Shown one piece after another: positions 1 through 8,652 of a stretch of 64,000 bases of DNA. This stretch comes from Thiomicrorhabdus cannonii (lineage in GTDB: Bacteria > Pseudomonadota > Gammaproteobacteria > Thiomicrospirales > Thiomicrospiraceae): the NCBI RefSeq assembly GCF_013391695.1, contig NZ_JACBGH010000002.1, positions 186,001 through 250,000 of the forward strand, written 5' to 3'. The position numbers and the translations under genes are program-made. Within the stretch, counting starts at the first letter, position 1; every line of letters begins with the position of its first letter. A model generated the notes under the pieces. The model had not been told where the DNA came from, made no database searches, and worked only from the letters and a program-made list of their open reading frames with translations.

Positions 1-268
1 CGCTATCGCGAAACGCCTGAATACCGGCCGCAATGCCGTAATGGATAAACGGATCCATTTTCTTGGTTTCTTTTGCCGGAATGTAGTCGGTCGCTTCGAA
101 GCCCTTCAGGACCCCACCGAATTTCACCGAAAAAGACTCGGTGTCAAACTTAGTCAGGTAGTCAATTCCACTTTTACCCGCCAACAGGTTGTTCCAGGTC
201 TCGCCTACATTCAATCCCACAGGTGTCAACACACCCAAACCGGTAATCACCACACGACGCTTAGTCAA
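1..268 (-). CDS. fabF: 3-oxoacyl-ACP synthase II (FabF), N-terminal part
   Basis: Beta-ketoacyl-ACP synthase II condenses malonyl-ACP with acyl-ACP in cytosolic fatty acid elongation. Only about the first 89 codons are in the window; the gene runs off the left edge. The protein begins LTKRRVVITGLG, the usual FabF opening, and continues with GFEATDYIP and KKMDPFIHYG, as in other FabF proteins. The start is a TTG at 268-266: the upstream ATG at 275 runs into a stop after four codons, and a GAGGA Shine-Dalgarno lies about 8 nt before the TTG. It follows acpP on the same strand, the normal acpP-fabF order, with a terminator-like hairpin in between. Confidence 0.93.
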   Translation of the reverse strand, partial: MTKRRVVITGLGVLTPVGLNVGETWNNLLAGKSGIDYLTKFDTESFSVKFGGVLKGFEATDYIPAKETKKMDPFIHYGIAAGIQAFRDS

Positions 269-297
269 AACGCATCCTCACAGTTGAATTTTATTTA

Positions 298-323
298 CAA
301 AAAAAGCCGTAAAAACGGCTTTT
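298..323 (-). terminator. Rho-independent terminator/attenuator after acpP
   Basis: A 9-bp stem (302-310 with 315-323, AAAAGCCGT/ACGGCTTTT) with a 4-nt loop is followed on the minus strand by a T tract. It lies between the acpP stop and the fabF start, so it probably reduces read-through from the abundant acpP message into fabF. Confidence 0.75.
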
Positions 324-347
324 CGTCCAATCCGATAGGATCAGTAA

Positions 348-587
348 TTACGCATCCAAGTTAGCTTCGATGTAAGCTTTAGCTTGTGCCAGAGTAGAGA
401 TTTTCTCTGCTTCTTCGTCTGGGATTTCGCAATCAAATTCTTCTTCCAACGCCATTACCAACTCAACAGTGTCCAGAGAATCCGCACCCAAATCATCTAC
501 GAATGATGCATCAGGAGTAACTTGATCTTCTTCTACACCCAATTGCTCAACAACAATTTTCTTTACGCGTTCTTCAATACTGCTCAT
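348..587 (-). CDS. acpP: Acyl carrier protein
   Basis: Acyl carrier protein of 79 residues carries growing acyl chains on a phosphopantetheine arm. The attachment motif [18 protein letters not shown] is present, with the modified serine in DSL. The open frame extends upstream, but the [11 protein letters not shown] start at 587 gives the standard length and has GGAG about 6 nt upstream; the upstream extension is not ACP-like. It lies between fabG and fabF, as in most gammaproteobacteria. The intergenic gap to fabG (about 150 bp) is larger than elsewhere in the cluster, which suggests an own promoter. Confidence 0.97.
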   Translation of the reverse strand: MSSIEERVKKIVVEQLGVEEDQVTPDASFVDDLGADSLDTVELVMALEEEFDCEIPDEEAEKISTLAQAKAYIEANLDA

Positions 588-646
588 GGAATTCTCCAGT
601 CTTTTTATATAAGGTTTAAAAAAAATAGGTTTTAAATAATTTGTCG

Positions 647-676
647 TATTTTCGCTCTTACCGCAGCGATTATCAA
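647..676 (-). promoter_or_regulatory. Possible sigma70 promoter for acpP
   Basis: On the minus strand a TTGATA box (676-671) is separated by 18 nt from AAAATA (652-647), about 60 nt before the acpP start codon. The -10 box is a weak match, so this is a candidate only. Confidence 0.3.
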
Positions 677-739
677 GTTTTAATCGCGTTTTTTGCGGTG
701 CGGATTTTACCCGCCCCAAACCGAGCCAAAATAGCGCTT

Positions 740-1480
740 TTAAATCATATACATGCCGCCATTCACATTCAGCGTCTGGCCGGTAATATAGGAACCACCC
801 TCGCCCGCCAGGAATGTAACCGCTTTGGCAATATCTTCCGGCTGCCCCAGACGGTTCAACGGAATCTGCGTCGTCAATGCGGCGCGCTGTTCTTCCGGCA
901 GAGCACGTGTCATATCGGTATCGATAAAGCCCGGTGCAATCGTATTGACGGTAATGTTGCGCGCGCCCACTTCACGCGCCAGGGATTTGCTGAAACCGAT
1001 AATGCCGGCTTTGGCCGCCGCATAGTTGGTCTGCCCGGCATTCCCCATCACACCCACCACCGAAGCGATATTGATGATACGTCCGCCTTTGGCTTTCATC
1101 ATGCCGCGCAAACAGGCTTTGCTCATGCGGTAAACCGAGTTCAGGTTGGTCTGGATAATATCGTCCCACTCTTCGTCTTTCATGCGCATCAACAGATTGT
1201 CACGTGTGATGCCGGCATTATTGACCAGAATGGTCGGCACACCGAACTCTTCGGTGACCTGTGCCAACACTTCGCCGATCATCTCGGCACTGGTCACATT
1301 CAGACATTTACCGGCACCTTTAGCACCCGCTTCCGCCAAATAGGCACTGATGCTTTGCGCGCCCGATTCAGACGTTGCCGTTCCGATAACGATGGCACCT
1401 TGCGCCGCTAGATCCAGCGCAATCGCCTTTCCAATTCCTCGACTCGCACCGGTAACCAATGCAACCTGTCCTGTCAACAT
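740..1480 (-). CDS. fabG: 3-oxoacyl-ACP reductase FabG
   Basis: NADPH-dependent reductase for the first reduction step of fatty acid elongation. The 246-residue protein is a classical short-chain dehydrogenase. It has the cofactor motif TGASRGIG (10-17), NNAG (87-90) and the catalytic S140, Y153 and K157, and it ends in the FabG-like [11 protein letters not shown]. The length is normal. It is flanked by fabD and acpP in the fab operon, and the gap to fabD is 42 bp. Confidence 0.97.
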   Translation of the reverse strand: MLTGQVALVTGASRGIGKAIALDLAAQGAIVIGTATSESGAQSISAYLAEAGAKGAGKCLNVTSAEMIGEVLAQVTEEFGVPTILVNNAGITRDNLLMRMKDEEWDDIIQTNLNSVYRMSKACLRGMMKAKGGRIINIASVVGVMGNAGQTNYAAAKAGIIGFSKSLAREVGARNITVNTIAPGFIDTDMTRALPEEQRAALTTQIPLNRLGQPEDIAKAVTFLAGEGGSYITGQTLNVNGGMYMI

Positions 1481-1522
1481 AAGCTTATTCCTTCACTCTA
1501 TCGGTTTTTAATCGCCACTATT

Positions 1523-2446
1523 CTATAAAGTTGCCAACGCTTTTTCCAGCGTGTCATTGTCATACACGGTATGCACCGGCATCTTGCGGTCAATACGGCG
1601 GTTCAATCCCATCAGAACCTTACCAGGCCCCAACTCGTAAAGATCGGTTACGCCTTGCGCCTGCATGGTCTGTACTGTCTTAACCCATTGCACCGGACGA
1701 TACAACTGTTCAACCAACGCCTGTTTAATTTCGTCGGCATTGCTTGAAACCGCCACATTCACGTTGTGCAACACCGGAACTTGCGCATCGGCAAATGTCA
1801 TGCCGGCCAATTTGTCCGCCAATGCATCTGCGGCTGACTTCATCAAAGAACAGTGTGAAGGCACGCTGACGGCCAAAGGAACCACCTTGATCGCACCGGC
1901 ATCGGTCATAGCCTGCATCGCGGCATCCACCGCCGCTTTTTCACCGGCGATCACTACCTGGCCTGGCGAGTTGAAGTTGACCGCTTCGACAACACCATCA
2001 ACCTGTGCACAAACGGCAACCACCTGCTCATCTTCCAAGCCCAGTACTGCTGCCATGGCACCCTGTCCGGCCGGTACGGCGCTTTGCATCAAACGGCCGC
2101 GTTCCGCCACCAGTTCAATGCCTTGCGCCAAGGTCATCACGCCACTGGCCACCAACGCCGTGTACTCACCCAACGAATGCCCAGCCATATAAGCCGGCTG
2201 CCAGTCGGCTTTTGCCAACATGCTGCGGTAAACGGCAATGCCGGCCGCCAGCATCGCAGGCTGCGTCACATCCGTCCGGTTTAGTCTGCCTTCCTGATCG
2301 TTCTGAACCACATCCCACAAGTCGTAGCCCAATACCGCAGAGGCTTCGCTAAACACTTCATTGACTTGTGGATTTGCCTGAGCCAAGTCGCTCAACATGC
2401 CGACCGACTGTGAACCTTGACCCGGAAAAACAAATGCGTATGACAT
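1523..2446 (-). CDS. fabD: Malonyl-CoA:ACP transacylase FabD
   Basis: Transfers malonyl from CoA to ACP to supply two-carbon units. The 307-residue protein opens with the FPGQGSQ motif (7-13) and has the nucleophile elbow GHSLG with Ser91. The acid-base His is in VPSHC. The start MSYAFVFPGQG fits the family. It lies between fabH and fabG, with a strong hairpin upstream after fabH that may attenuate transcription entering it. Confidence 0.97.
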   Translation of the reverse strand: MSYAFVFPGQGSQSVGMLSDLAQANPQVNEVFSEASAVLGYDLWDVVQNDQEGRLNRTDVTQPAMLAAGIAVYRSMLAKADWQPAYMAGHSLGEYTALVASGVMTLAQGIELVAERGRLMQSAVPAGQGAMAAVLGLEDEQVVAVCAQVDGVVEAVNFNSPGQVVIAGEKAAVDAAMQAMTDAGAIKVVPLAVSVPSHCSLMKSAADALADKLAGMTFADAQVPVLHNVNVAVSSNADEIKQALVEQLYRPVQWVKTVQTMQAQGVTDLYELGPGKVLMGLNRRIDRKMPVHTVYDNDTLEKALATL

Positions 2447-2476
2447 AAAAAACTTCCTAACAAATTCCTAAAAACA

Positions 2477-2506
2477 CAAAGGCACGATACCTTGATCGTG
2501 CCTTTG
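2477..2506 (-). terminator. Strong hairpin between fabH and fabD
   Basis: A perfect 12-bp stem (2477-2488 with 2495-2506, CAAAGGCACGAT) with a 6-nt loop sits between the fabH stop and fabD start. On the minus strand it is followed by TGTTTTTAGG, a moderate U tract. It looks like an intrinsic terminator, but in mid-operon it probably acts as an attenuator or RNA-stability element. Confidence 0.6.
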
Positions 2507-2515
2507 TTGACAAAC

Positions 2516-3493
2516 TTAAAACTTGATGAGCGCCGAGCCCCAGGTGAATCCGCCGCCAAAGGCTTCCATTAGCACCATTTGGCCACGCTGGATACGGCCG
2601 TCACGCACAGCTTCATCCAAAGCCAGCGGCACGGACGCGCTCGAGGTATTAGCGTGCTTGTTCACCGTGACCACTGTCTGGTCATCGCGCAACTTCAGCT
2701 TTTTGGCCGTAGCGCTGATAATGCGCAAGTTGGCCTGATGCGGCACCAGCCAATCCAGGTCTTCCTGCTTGATGCCGTTGGCCTCCAGGGTTTCACCAGC
2801 GATGCGGCTCAGCGTGTTGACCGCTACCTTGAAAACCTCGTTGCCTTTCATCGCCATGGTGCGCTCCGCCAACTCGTCCGTTTGCGGCAACTTGGACGGA
2901 CCGGACGGGACATGCAACAGCTCTTCATACTGACCATCGGCATGGATATGCGTGGAGAGAATCCCCGCTTCGTGAGACGCCTCAAGAACCACCGCACCGG
3001 CACCATCGCCGAACAATACGCAGGTATTGCGGTCTTCCCAGTTGGTGATGCGCGACAGGGTCTCTGCCCCCACGACCAAGGCGCGTTTAGCCATACCGGT
3101 TTTAACAAACTGGTCGGCGACACTCAACGCATACACAAAGCCTGAACAGACCGCCTGCACGTCAAACGCCGGGCAGCCGTGAATACTCAAACGCTGCTGC
3201 AACAGGCACGCGGTACTCGGAAAAATTTTATCCGGGGTCGTCGTCGCTAATACGATAAGGTCAATGGAGTTCGGATCGATTCCAGCCATTTCAATGGCCT
3301 TGAGAGAAGCCTGTTCTGCCAAATCGCAGGTGGTTTGCCCGTCGGCGGCGATATGACGCTGCTCAATACCGGTTCTCTCGCGAATCCATTCATCACTGGT
3401 GTCGACTATCTTTTCAAGATCAAAATTAGTGAGGATTTTTTCGGGAAGATAGCCACCGGTTCCGATAATGCGACTGTAGATTTTTTGACTCAT
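2516..3493 (-). CDS. fabH: 3-oxoacyl-ACP synthase III (FabH)
   Basis: Initiates fatty acid synthesis by condensing acetyl-CoA with malonyl-ACP. The 325-residue protein carries the catalytic triad Cys116 (in AVCSGF), His252 (in PHQANLRI) and Asn282 (in KHANTS). It opens with [11 protein letters not shown] and ends [14 protein letters not shown], typical of FabH. It lies directly after plsX, as in E. coli. Confidence 0.97.
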   Translation of the reverse strand: MSQKIYSRIIGTGGYLPEKILTNFDLEKIVDTSDEWIRERTGIEQRHIAADGQTTCDLAEQASLKAIEMAGIDPNSIDLIVLATTTPDKIFPSTACLLQQRLSIHGCPAFDVQAVCSGFVYALSVADQFVKTGMAKRALVVGAETLSRITNWEDRNTCVLFGDGAGAVVLEASHEAGILSTHIHADGQYEELLHVPSGPSKLPQTDELAERTMAMKGNEVFKVAVNTLSRIAGETLEANGIKQEDLDWLVPHQANLRIISATAKKLKLRDDQTVVTVNKHANTSSASVPLALDEAVRDGRIQRGQMVLMEAFGGGFTWGSALIKF

Positions 3494-3589
3494 AAGAAAC
3501 TGTTTCTTCTATTTCATCTGCAACACTGAGCGCATTGCAAACTTATTATGGTTCCTCGGCTGCTTTATAAAAAGCATGCCAAACCGCAC

Positions 3590-4618
3590 TCAGTCGGTCT
3601 GGCTGGAGCTCTGATGTTTAATCAGTTTGGAGACTTCAGCCGAAATCAGCGCCGGCACATTTTTAGTCACTTCCAAACGTGCTTCGGCAATCGCATGCAA
3701 AAATGAAAATTGATCAGCGCCACCATGGCTTTTAATCACAATTTTCTGCAAGCCTAAAAGCGAGGCACCATTATAACGGCGCGGATCGACTTTGTCTTTG
3801 AATGCGCGCAGAACAGGATAGGCCAACAGACCAACTAGTTTAGTCAGGAGATTCTTATTAAAGGCGTTCTTCAGGTAGAAGGAAATCATCTTGGCCACCC
3901 CTTCGCTCGCCTTGAGGGCTATATTGCCATCAAAACCGTCGCAAGCGATGACGTCGGTATTGCCTTTGTAAATATCATCCCCTTCCACATAACCGATGTA
4001 GTTGATCTGGATGCCTTGCAGAATCTGATGTGCATCCTTGATGCGCTGATGCCCCTTGATCTCCTCTTCGCCGATGTTCAACAAACCGACACGAGGTCTG
4101 GGGTTGTCATCCACCGCCTTGGCCAAGACCGATCCCATGACGGCAAACTGCGCAAGCGTTTCGCCGTCCACCCCGACGTTCGCCCCCAGATCAAGTACAT
4201 GCACATGCCCTTTCATCGTAGGCATGGACGTACAGATCGCTGGGCGGTCGATATCCGGCAGGGTTTTCAGGACAAACTTGGCCACCGCCATCAAAGCACC
4301 GGTATTCCCCGCGCTGACACAGGCGTGTGCCACATCTTCCTTGACAAGATTCAAGGCGATACGCATAGAGGATTGGCGTTTGTTACGCAAAGCCTTGGAC
4401 GGCAAGTCATCCATTTCAACGACTTGGTCGGCGTGCTCTACAGTAATGCGGGAGGCATCGTACTGATGCTTGGACAGTTCAGCATTAATCAAATCGGCTT
4501 TGCCGACAAGAATAATGTGAATATCTGAGAATTTGGACAGGGCATCCAGTGAAGCGGGGACGGTGACCGAAATACCATGGTCACCGCCCATTGCGTCTAT
4601 TGCAATATTGATACTCAA
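3590..4618 (-). CDS. plsX: Phosphate acyltransferase PlsX
   Basis: Makes acyl-phosphate from acyl-ACP for phosphatidic acid synthesis. The 342-residue protein starts with the family hallmark IDAMGGDHG and contains CVSAGNTGALMA, DLGANV and CDGFDGNIALK, all PlsX signatures. It is a soluble, membrane-associated enzyme. It lies 6 bp after rpmF and before fabH, the common rpmF-plsX-fabH arrangement linking translation and lipid synthesis. Confidence 0.97.
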   Translation of the reverse strand: MSINIAIDAMGGDHGISVTVPASLDALSKFSDIHIILVGKADLINAELSKHQYDASRITVEHADQVVEMDDLPSKALRNKRQSSMRIALNLVKEDVAHACVSAGNTGALMAVAKFVLKTLPDIDRPAICTSMPTMKGHVHVLDLGANVGVDGETLAQFAVMGSVLAKAVDDNPRPRVGLLNIGEEEIKGHQRIKDAHQILQGIQINYIGYVEGDDIYKGNTDVIACDGFDGNIALKASEGVAKMISFYLKNAFNKNLLTKLVGLLAYPVLRAFKDKVDPRRYNGASLLGLQKIVIKSHGGADQFSFLHAIAEARLEVTKNVPALISAEVSKLIKHQSSSQTD

Positions 4619-4624
4619 GACAAA

Positions 4625-4801
4625 TTAGCCTTTATCTTGAACAACTTTTTTACCTTTGTAGTAACCATCAGCCGTTACATGGTGACGACGGTGAACTTCA
4701 CCTGAAGTTGCATCAACAGTCAAAGTTGGTGCAGTCAGAGCATCGTGTGAACGACGCATGTCACGTCTTGAAGGGCTCTTACGGTTCTGTTGAACAGCCA
4801 T
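4625..4801 (-). CDS. rpmF: 50S ribosomal protein L32
   Basis: Small basic ribosomal protein of 58 residues. It begins [20 protein letters not shown], the expected L32 N-terminus, and ends [10 protein letters not shown]. The zinc-binding cysteines seen in some L32 forms are absent, so this is a Cys-minus type as in E. coli. AGGAGA lies 6-8 nt before the ATG. It sits between yceD and plsX, its usual place. Confidence 0.96.
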   Translation of the reverse strand: MAVQQNRKSPSRRDMRRSHDALTAPTLTVDATSGEVHRRHHVTADGYYKGKKVVQDKG

Positions 4802-4825
4802 GTCTATCTCCTAATTTTTAAAAAT

Positions 4826-5371
4826 CTACTTCTTTAATCCTTGCAAGATTGCAAAGGGATTAGGCTTTTGAACGCTGCTGCTAGACGCATCAGGCTCATC
4901 GGCGATTACTGCATCATCCTCGACGGAATCTTCGGCATTTTCATACCGCATTGAACTGCCTGTCTTGACGGGTGCCAGCGGAACGCACAACAGCAGCTCC
5001 TCTTCAACCCACTCGGGAAGAGAAACTTTCTCCTCCACCAGTTCAAAGATTTCAACATCGTTTGGAATCTCGTCCACCAGCGCCGATCCTTCGACCAACA
5101 CCCCTTTGATTTCGGATTTAACCGGATAATCAAAAGTTTCCAAAGAACGCTGACATTGCAGGTTCAGACTGGTTTCCAATCTCATGACAAAGGCTGGCAA
5201 TTTCAGCGCCTTATCATAAAAAAAATCCAACTCAACGATCACTTCGCGATCATGGTCTACCACGAGCTCTTTCAGGCGCTTAAAACGCCCTTGATTGACT
5301 CGCGCCCTAATATGCTTATTATGGTTAACCAGATTAAGCGGATCGATCAATTCGGGAAGCTTTTCAAACAT
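4826..5371 (-). CDS. yceD: YceD/DUF177 family protein (23S rRNA accumulation protein)
   Basis: DUF177 protein of 181 residues, conserved next to rpmF and implicated in 23S rRNA accumulation. The family signatures visible are KLPELIDPLNL at the N-terminus, LQCQRSLE (a reduced form of the CQRC motif, with only one Cys retained) and the C-terminal QKPNPFAILQGLKK. An acidic stretch rich in D/E/S precedes the C-terminus. It heads the rpmF-plsX-fab operon and is divergent from maf. No Shine-Dalgarno is present at normal spacing; see the promoter entry. Confidence 0.9.
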   Translation of the reverse strand: MFEKLPELIDPLNLVNHNKHIRARVNQGRFKRLKELVVDHDREVIVELDFFYDKALKLPAFVMRLETSLNLQCQRSLETFDYPVKSEIKGVLVEGSALVDEIPNDVEIFELVEEKVSLPEWVEEELLLCVPLAPVKTGSSMRYENAEDSVEDDAVIADEPDASSSSVQKPNPFAILQGLKK

Positions 5372-5379
5372 AGCGGCGA

Positions 5380-5408
5380 ATCATACTCCCATCGCTTGAT
5401 TAAGTCAA
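5380..5408 (-). promoter_or_regulatory. Sigma70-type promoter heading yceD-rpmF-plsX-fab operon
   Basis: On the minus strand TTGACT (5408-5403), a 17-nt spacer and TATGAT (5385-5380) form a near-consensus promoter. The -10 box ends only 8 nt before the yceD ATG at 5371, so the predicted transcript would start at or within 1-2 nt of the start codon, giving a leaderless mRNA. Confidence 0.6.
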
Positions 5409-5532
5409 AAAAAACACGCGTTTTTTGCATTTTTTCTTTCCGGGAAGAAAAAACAGTAAATATTCTTTAAAACAAAGAGATACTCGCCATTTTCCGCAAC
5501 CGAAACTCTATATTATTGATACCGTCACAGTT

Positions 5533-6147
5533 ATGCAATCGATCCTCTCAAAAAGCCAACTTTCCCCTATCGTTTTAGGCTCCTCTTCGACGTTCCGCAA
5601 ACAGCTGCTGCAAAAACTGCAACTGCCGTTTTCGCAATTTGCACCGGACATCGATGAAACCCCACTCAAAGGCGAAACGCCGCTGGCCATGATCGAACGA
5701 TTATCGCGCCTCAAGGCCGAAGCCGTGGCCAAACGGTTTCCCGATGCCATCGTCATCGCCTCCGACCAGTGCGCCGTGTTTGACAACCAACCGATCGGCA
5801 AACCGCACACCCATGAAAACGCCGTCAAACAACTGCAACGTTTCAGCGGTCACAGCGTGCTATTTTACACCGGCCTGGCGGTTTTCGATCCCGTCGCGCA
5901 AAAATATTATCAAAGCCTCGACACCACCGAAGTCCGCTTCAGAAAACTCGAAACCGCCACCATTGAAAACTACCTGCGTGCCGAACAACCCTACAACTGC
6001 GCCGGCAGCTTTAAATCCGAAGGCCTTGGCATCACCCTGTTTGAAGGCATCAACAGCCAAGACCCTAACGCCTTGATCGGCCTGCCACTGATTGAACTCA
6101 CCGGCATTTTCAGACAAATGGGCATTATTCTGCCCTTGGCCGACTAA
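5533..6147 (+). CDS. yceF: Maf-like nucleoside triphosphate pyrophosphatase, YceF type
   Basis: House-cleaning pyrophosphatase of the Maf family; the YceF subgroup acts on 7-methyl-GTP. The 204-residue protein has the substrate loop LGSSSTFRKQLL, DETPLKGE, the SDQ motif and CAGSFKSEGLGITLF, matching E. coli YceF more than YhdE. The frame is open upstream, but the ATG at 5533 aligns with the family start. It is divergent from yceD, the same relation as in E. coli. Confidence 0.92.
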   Translation: MQSILSKSQLSPIVLGSSSTFRKQLLQKLQLPFSQFAPDIDETPLKGETPLAMIERLSRLKAEAVAKRFPDAIVIASDQCAVFDNQPIGKPHTHENAVKQLQRFSGHSVLFYTGLAVFDPVAQKYYQSLDTTEVRFRKLETATIENYLRAEQPYNCAGSFKSEGLGITLFEGINSQDPNALIGLPLIELTGIFRQMGIILPLAD

Positions 6148-6163
6148 GCGTCAGACGCCCCCG

Positions 6164-6181
6164 ACCCGGCCTGTTGAGTTA
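6164..6181 (-). repeat. Interspersed 18-bp repeat, copy 1 (17/18)
   Basis: Reverse-orientation copy of AAACTCAACAGGCCGGGT with one mismatch. It lies between the convergent yceF and HAD phosphatase genes. Confidence 0.85.
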
Positions 6182-6203
6182 TTTTGGCGCGTTTTTCTCG
6201 GAA

Positions 6204-6872
6204 TTAAACGCGCTGCACCAGCCACGCGTGCAGCTGATGCAAATTCTCAAAGGTCGCGAGCGGATTAAATACCTGCAAAGCTTCGGCCTCATGCACACCA
6301 TGCGTCAGGGCGACACGATCCATATTAATATTGTGTGCCATCTCCATGTCAAAGGTGGTATCCCCCACCATCAAGGCATGCTCCAGCTCCACCTCAAGCT
6401 CCTCGAGAATCTGCTGCAGCATCAACGGATCCGGTTTGGAAGCAGACTCCACCGGTGTGCGGGTGATGTCAAAATAAGGACCGAAACCACACTCTTTCAG
6501 CACCTCATCCAAACCGCGGCGGCTCTTGCCGGTGGCAATCGCCAGCTTGACCCCTATATTCTTCAGGCTGAACAGCATCGCTTCAGCCCCTTCAAACGAC
6601 TCCATCGCCACCTCACACTCGTGCAGAAACGACTGCGTGTAAGACTGCGCCATCGCCTGCAGCTGCGCTTCGGTGGCATCGGGATACAACCCCAGCATCG
6701 CCTTATCGAGACTCAGGCCGATAATCTGCTTGGCCTCATGCGCCGGCAATACCGGCAAACCGCAACGCTCCGCAGCGGCCTGAATCGAGGCGACAATACG
6801 CGCCTCGGAGTTCATCAAAGTGCCATCCCAATCAAAGATAACCAACCGATACTTTTTCACATTCACTTCCAA
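6204..6872 (-). CDS. HAD-superfamily phosphatase (phosphoglycolate phosphatase-like)
   Basis: Haloacid dehalogenase-type hydrolase of 222 residues. HAD motif I is FDWDGTLMNSE (about 13-23), motif II is ATGKSRRGLDE, motif III lysine is SKPDP and motif IV is MVGDTTFDMEMA. The helical cap between motifs I and II is Gph/class IA. It follows rluC by 4 bp on the same strand, a common pairing in gammaproteobacteria. The true substrate is not evident; phosphoglycolate phosphatase is only the nearest named relative. Confidence 0.88.
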   Translation of the reverse strand: MEVNVKKYRLVIFDWDGTLMNSEARIVASIQAAAERCGLPVLPAHEAKQIIGLSLDKAMLGLYPDATEAQLQAMAQSYTQSFLHECEVAMESFEGAEAMLFSLKNIGVKLAIATGKSRRGLDEVLKECGFGPYFDITRTPVESASKPDPLMLQQILEELEVELEHALMVGDTTFDMEMAHNINMDRVALTHGVHEAEALQVFNPLATFENLHQLHAWLVQRV

Positions 6873-6876
6873 TTCA

Positions 6877-7860
6877 CTATCCCTCTACCCGGCCTGTTGA
6901 GTTTTCCGACAGCACCGCAATAATTTTTTCAAAATCCGGCCACAAAGGCGCTTCAAGCAGCATCCATTGTCCGGTGACCGGATGCGTGAATCCTAAAAAC
7001 TGCGCATGCAACGCGAGGCGCTTCATCCCCAACGGACGGTAACGCTTATTGAATTCACGATCGCCGTATTTATCGTCTCCCAACAAGGCACAACCTTGCG
7101 ACAGGGCGTGCACGCGAATCTGATGGGTGCGGCCGGTTTCCAGTTTCACCGACACCAGGTCACAGCCCTTCAAATGCTGCTCCAGCGTAAAATAACTCAC
7201 CGACGGTTTGCCGTCCGCCGCCACCGACACATGCCAGCCGCCGTCCGGCAGATGCTCCTTCTTCAACGGCAAATCGACCTTATGCTTGCGCTTCGGCCAC
7301 TGCCCGGAAACGATCGCCAGATAGCGCTTCTCAAACTGATTGTCGCGAATCTGCTGCTGCAGCGCTTTTAATACGGACGCTTTTTTGGAAATCAACAGGC
7401 AACCGGAAGTATCGCGGTCGATACGGTGCACCAATTCCAGGCGCTTGGCCAGCGGACGCAACTGGCGCACTACCTCGATCAACCCCCAGTCCACACCGCC
7501 ACCGCCATGCACGGCCACGCCGGCTGGCTTGTTAATCACCATCAAATCGTTATCTTCGTACAGAATGTTTTCTTCGATACGCTGCAACTGCCCCAGAGGA
7601 ATCTCCCCCTCTGTCACCACTTTGGTCTCAGGCACCACAACCGGCGGAATACGCACCATATCGCCTTCATGGACACGATCAGACGCTTTGGCGCGCCCCT
7701 TGTTGACACGCACCTCGCCCTTGCGAATAATACGGTAAACCAAGGTCTTAGGAACTTTTCTTAGAAAGCGCATTAGAAAATTATCAAGCCGCTGCCCCTC
7801 ATCCTCCGAGGTCACTTCCACCATTTGCACCTTCGTCAAAGGCGCTTTTTGTTCTTTCAT
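6877..7860 (-). CDS. rluC: 23S rRNA pseudouridine synthase RluC
   Basis: Makes pseudouridines in 23S rRNA (positions 955, 2504 and 2580 in E. coli). The 327-residue protein has an N-terminal S4 RNA-binding domain (EGQRLDNFLMRFLRKVPKTLVYRIIRKGEVRVN pattern, about 20-52), then the RluA-type catalytic domain. That domain contains HRIDRDTSG with the catalytic Asp and GRTHQIRVH. The last codons, reading NSTGRVEG, are supplied by a copy of the interspersed repeat (6887-6904), so the extreme C-terminus is lineage-specific. It probably forms an operon with the HAD phosphatase. It is divergent from rne, as in E. coli. Confidence 0.95.
   Translation of the reverse strand: MKEQKAPLTKVQMVEVTSEDEGQRLDNFLMRFLRKVPKTLVYRIIRKGEVRVNKGRAKASDRVHEGDMVRIPPVVVPETKVVTEGEIPLGQLQRIEENILYEDNDLMVINKPAGVAVHGGGGVDWGLIEVVRQLRPLAKRLELVHRIDRDTSGCLLISKKASVLKALQQQIRDNQFEKRYLAIVSGQWPKRKHKVDLPLKKEHLPDGGWHVSVAADGKPSVSYFTLEQHLKGCDLVSVKLETGRTHQIRVHALSQGCALLGDDKYGDREFNKRYRPLGMKRLALHAQFLGFTHPVTGQWMLLEAPLWPDFEKIIAVLSENSTGRVEG
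6887..6904 (-). repeat. Interspersed 18-bp repeat, copy 2 (18/18)
   Basis: Perfect reverse-orientation copy of AAACTCAACAGGCCGGGT, inside the last codons of rluC, encoding the peptide NSTGR. Confidence 0.95.
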
Positions 7861-8652
7861 ATCTCTCTCTTACGCATTCGGAACGGCACGGATACCATCC
7901 GCAAAAACCCCGATTCAGACAGGCTGTTGATCGGGCTGTTGATTAAATGTGCATAAGTTTACCTGTTAGTGCAGAAGATGTCATTGCATGACGCCAAAAT
8001 GAGTGATATATTTGCGAGGCTTATTTTGTAAGCGATGGTTAGAGATGGCACAACTCAAAACTGTGCAAGGAATTTTACGACACCCGTTGGAATTCACTTA
8101 AGAAATTCAACGTTTTAGTAACCACATCAAAAACACATCTTACAGACGATACAGCGATTAAGTGCGCTCTCATTCGCCCATTACGGCCAAAAAAGCGCGC
8201 GGCAAAAATCAGTGGTCGCAGCTTCTTTCAACTTTAAAAGCCATAAGACGCCCAGCTGATGACACGGGACACAGTGATTTACCACGGTAGACCCCCAAAT
8301 TCCAATAGCAGAGTAACTGTTTTACCACTCTGAAAAAGGAAACTGGCTAGAGCTTGAGCAGAATAACAATAAAATGACTCAAGCTCGATAACAGTGTTGT
8401 ACAAATCAAGTTGGCCAAGCCAACCGGAAGCCGCCGGCCCTCAAGAGCCAACCGCTCGGGGAGAAACAGCGCAGGATTGATTCAAAGCTGAATCAAACAG
8501 GACGAAAACGCCCCTGACGCCAAACGCCGCCGCTCAACCGCACACAAACGACAACAATTGCCAGCCACAGGCCTACCCGCTTTATGTAAATCGCCCCGTT
8601 ACTCTGCCCGCCGTATCCTCTGGATGTTGTTTAACAACTTAAAGAGAACTGC
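7861..8652. other. Long gap between rluC and rne; probable rne 5' leader
   Basis: About 790 bp without a credible gene; the longest ATG frames I can trace are only about 10-30 codons. It contains hairpins, notably GAGCTTGAG (8350-8358) with CTCAAGCTC (8378-8386) and a GATTCA/TGAATC pair near 8480. In E. coli the rne 5' UTR is long and structured and mediates RNase E autoregulation, and this gap is in the same place. A tandem pair of GGCTGTTGAT-like units at about 7922-7942 resembles a decayed interspersed repeat. Confidence 0.5.
7984..8012 (+). promoter_or_regulatory. Candidate rne promoter
   Basis: TTGCAT (7984-7989), a 17-nt spacer and TATATT (8007-8012). The -10 is good and the -35 matches only three positions. 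If used, the rne leader would be about 630 nt. Confidence 0.35.

Noticed and set aside
641-1411. 256-residue plus-strand open frame
   Set aside because: It is antisense to fabG and has no recognisable features.
7920-7945. GGCTGTTGAT direct repeat as further motif copies
   Set aside because: It lacks the GGCC centre and matches poorly; possibly a decayed copy, so not counted.
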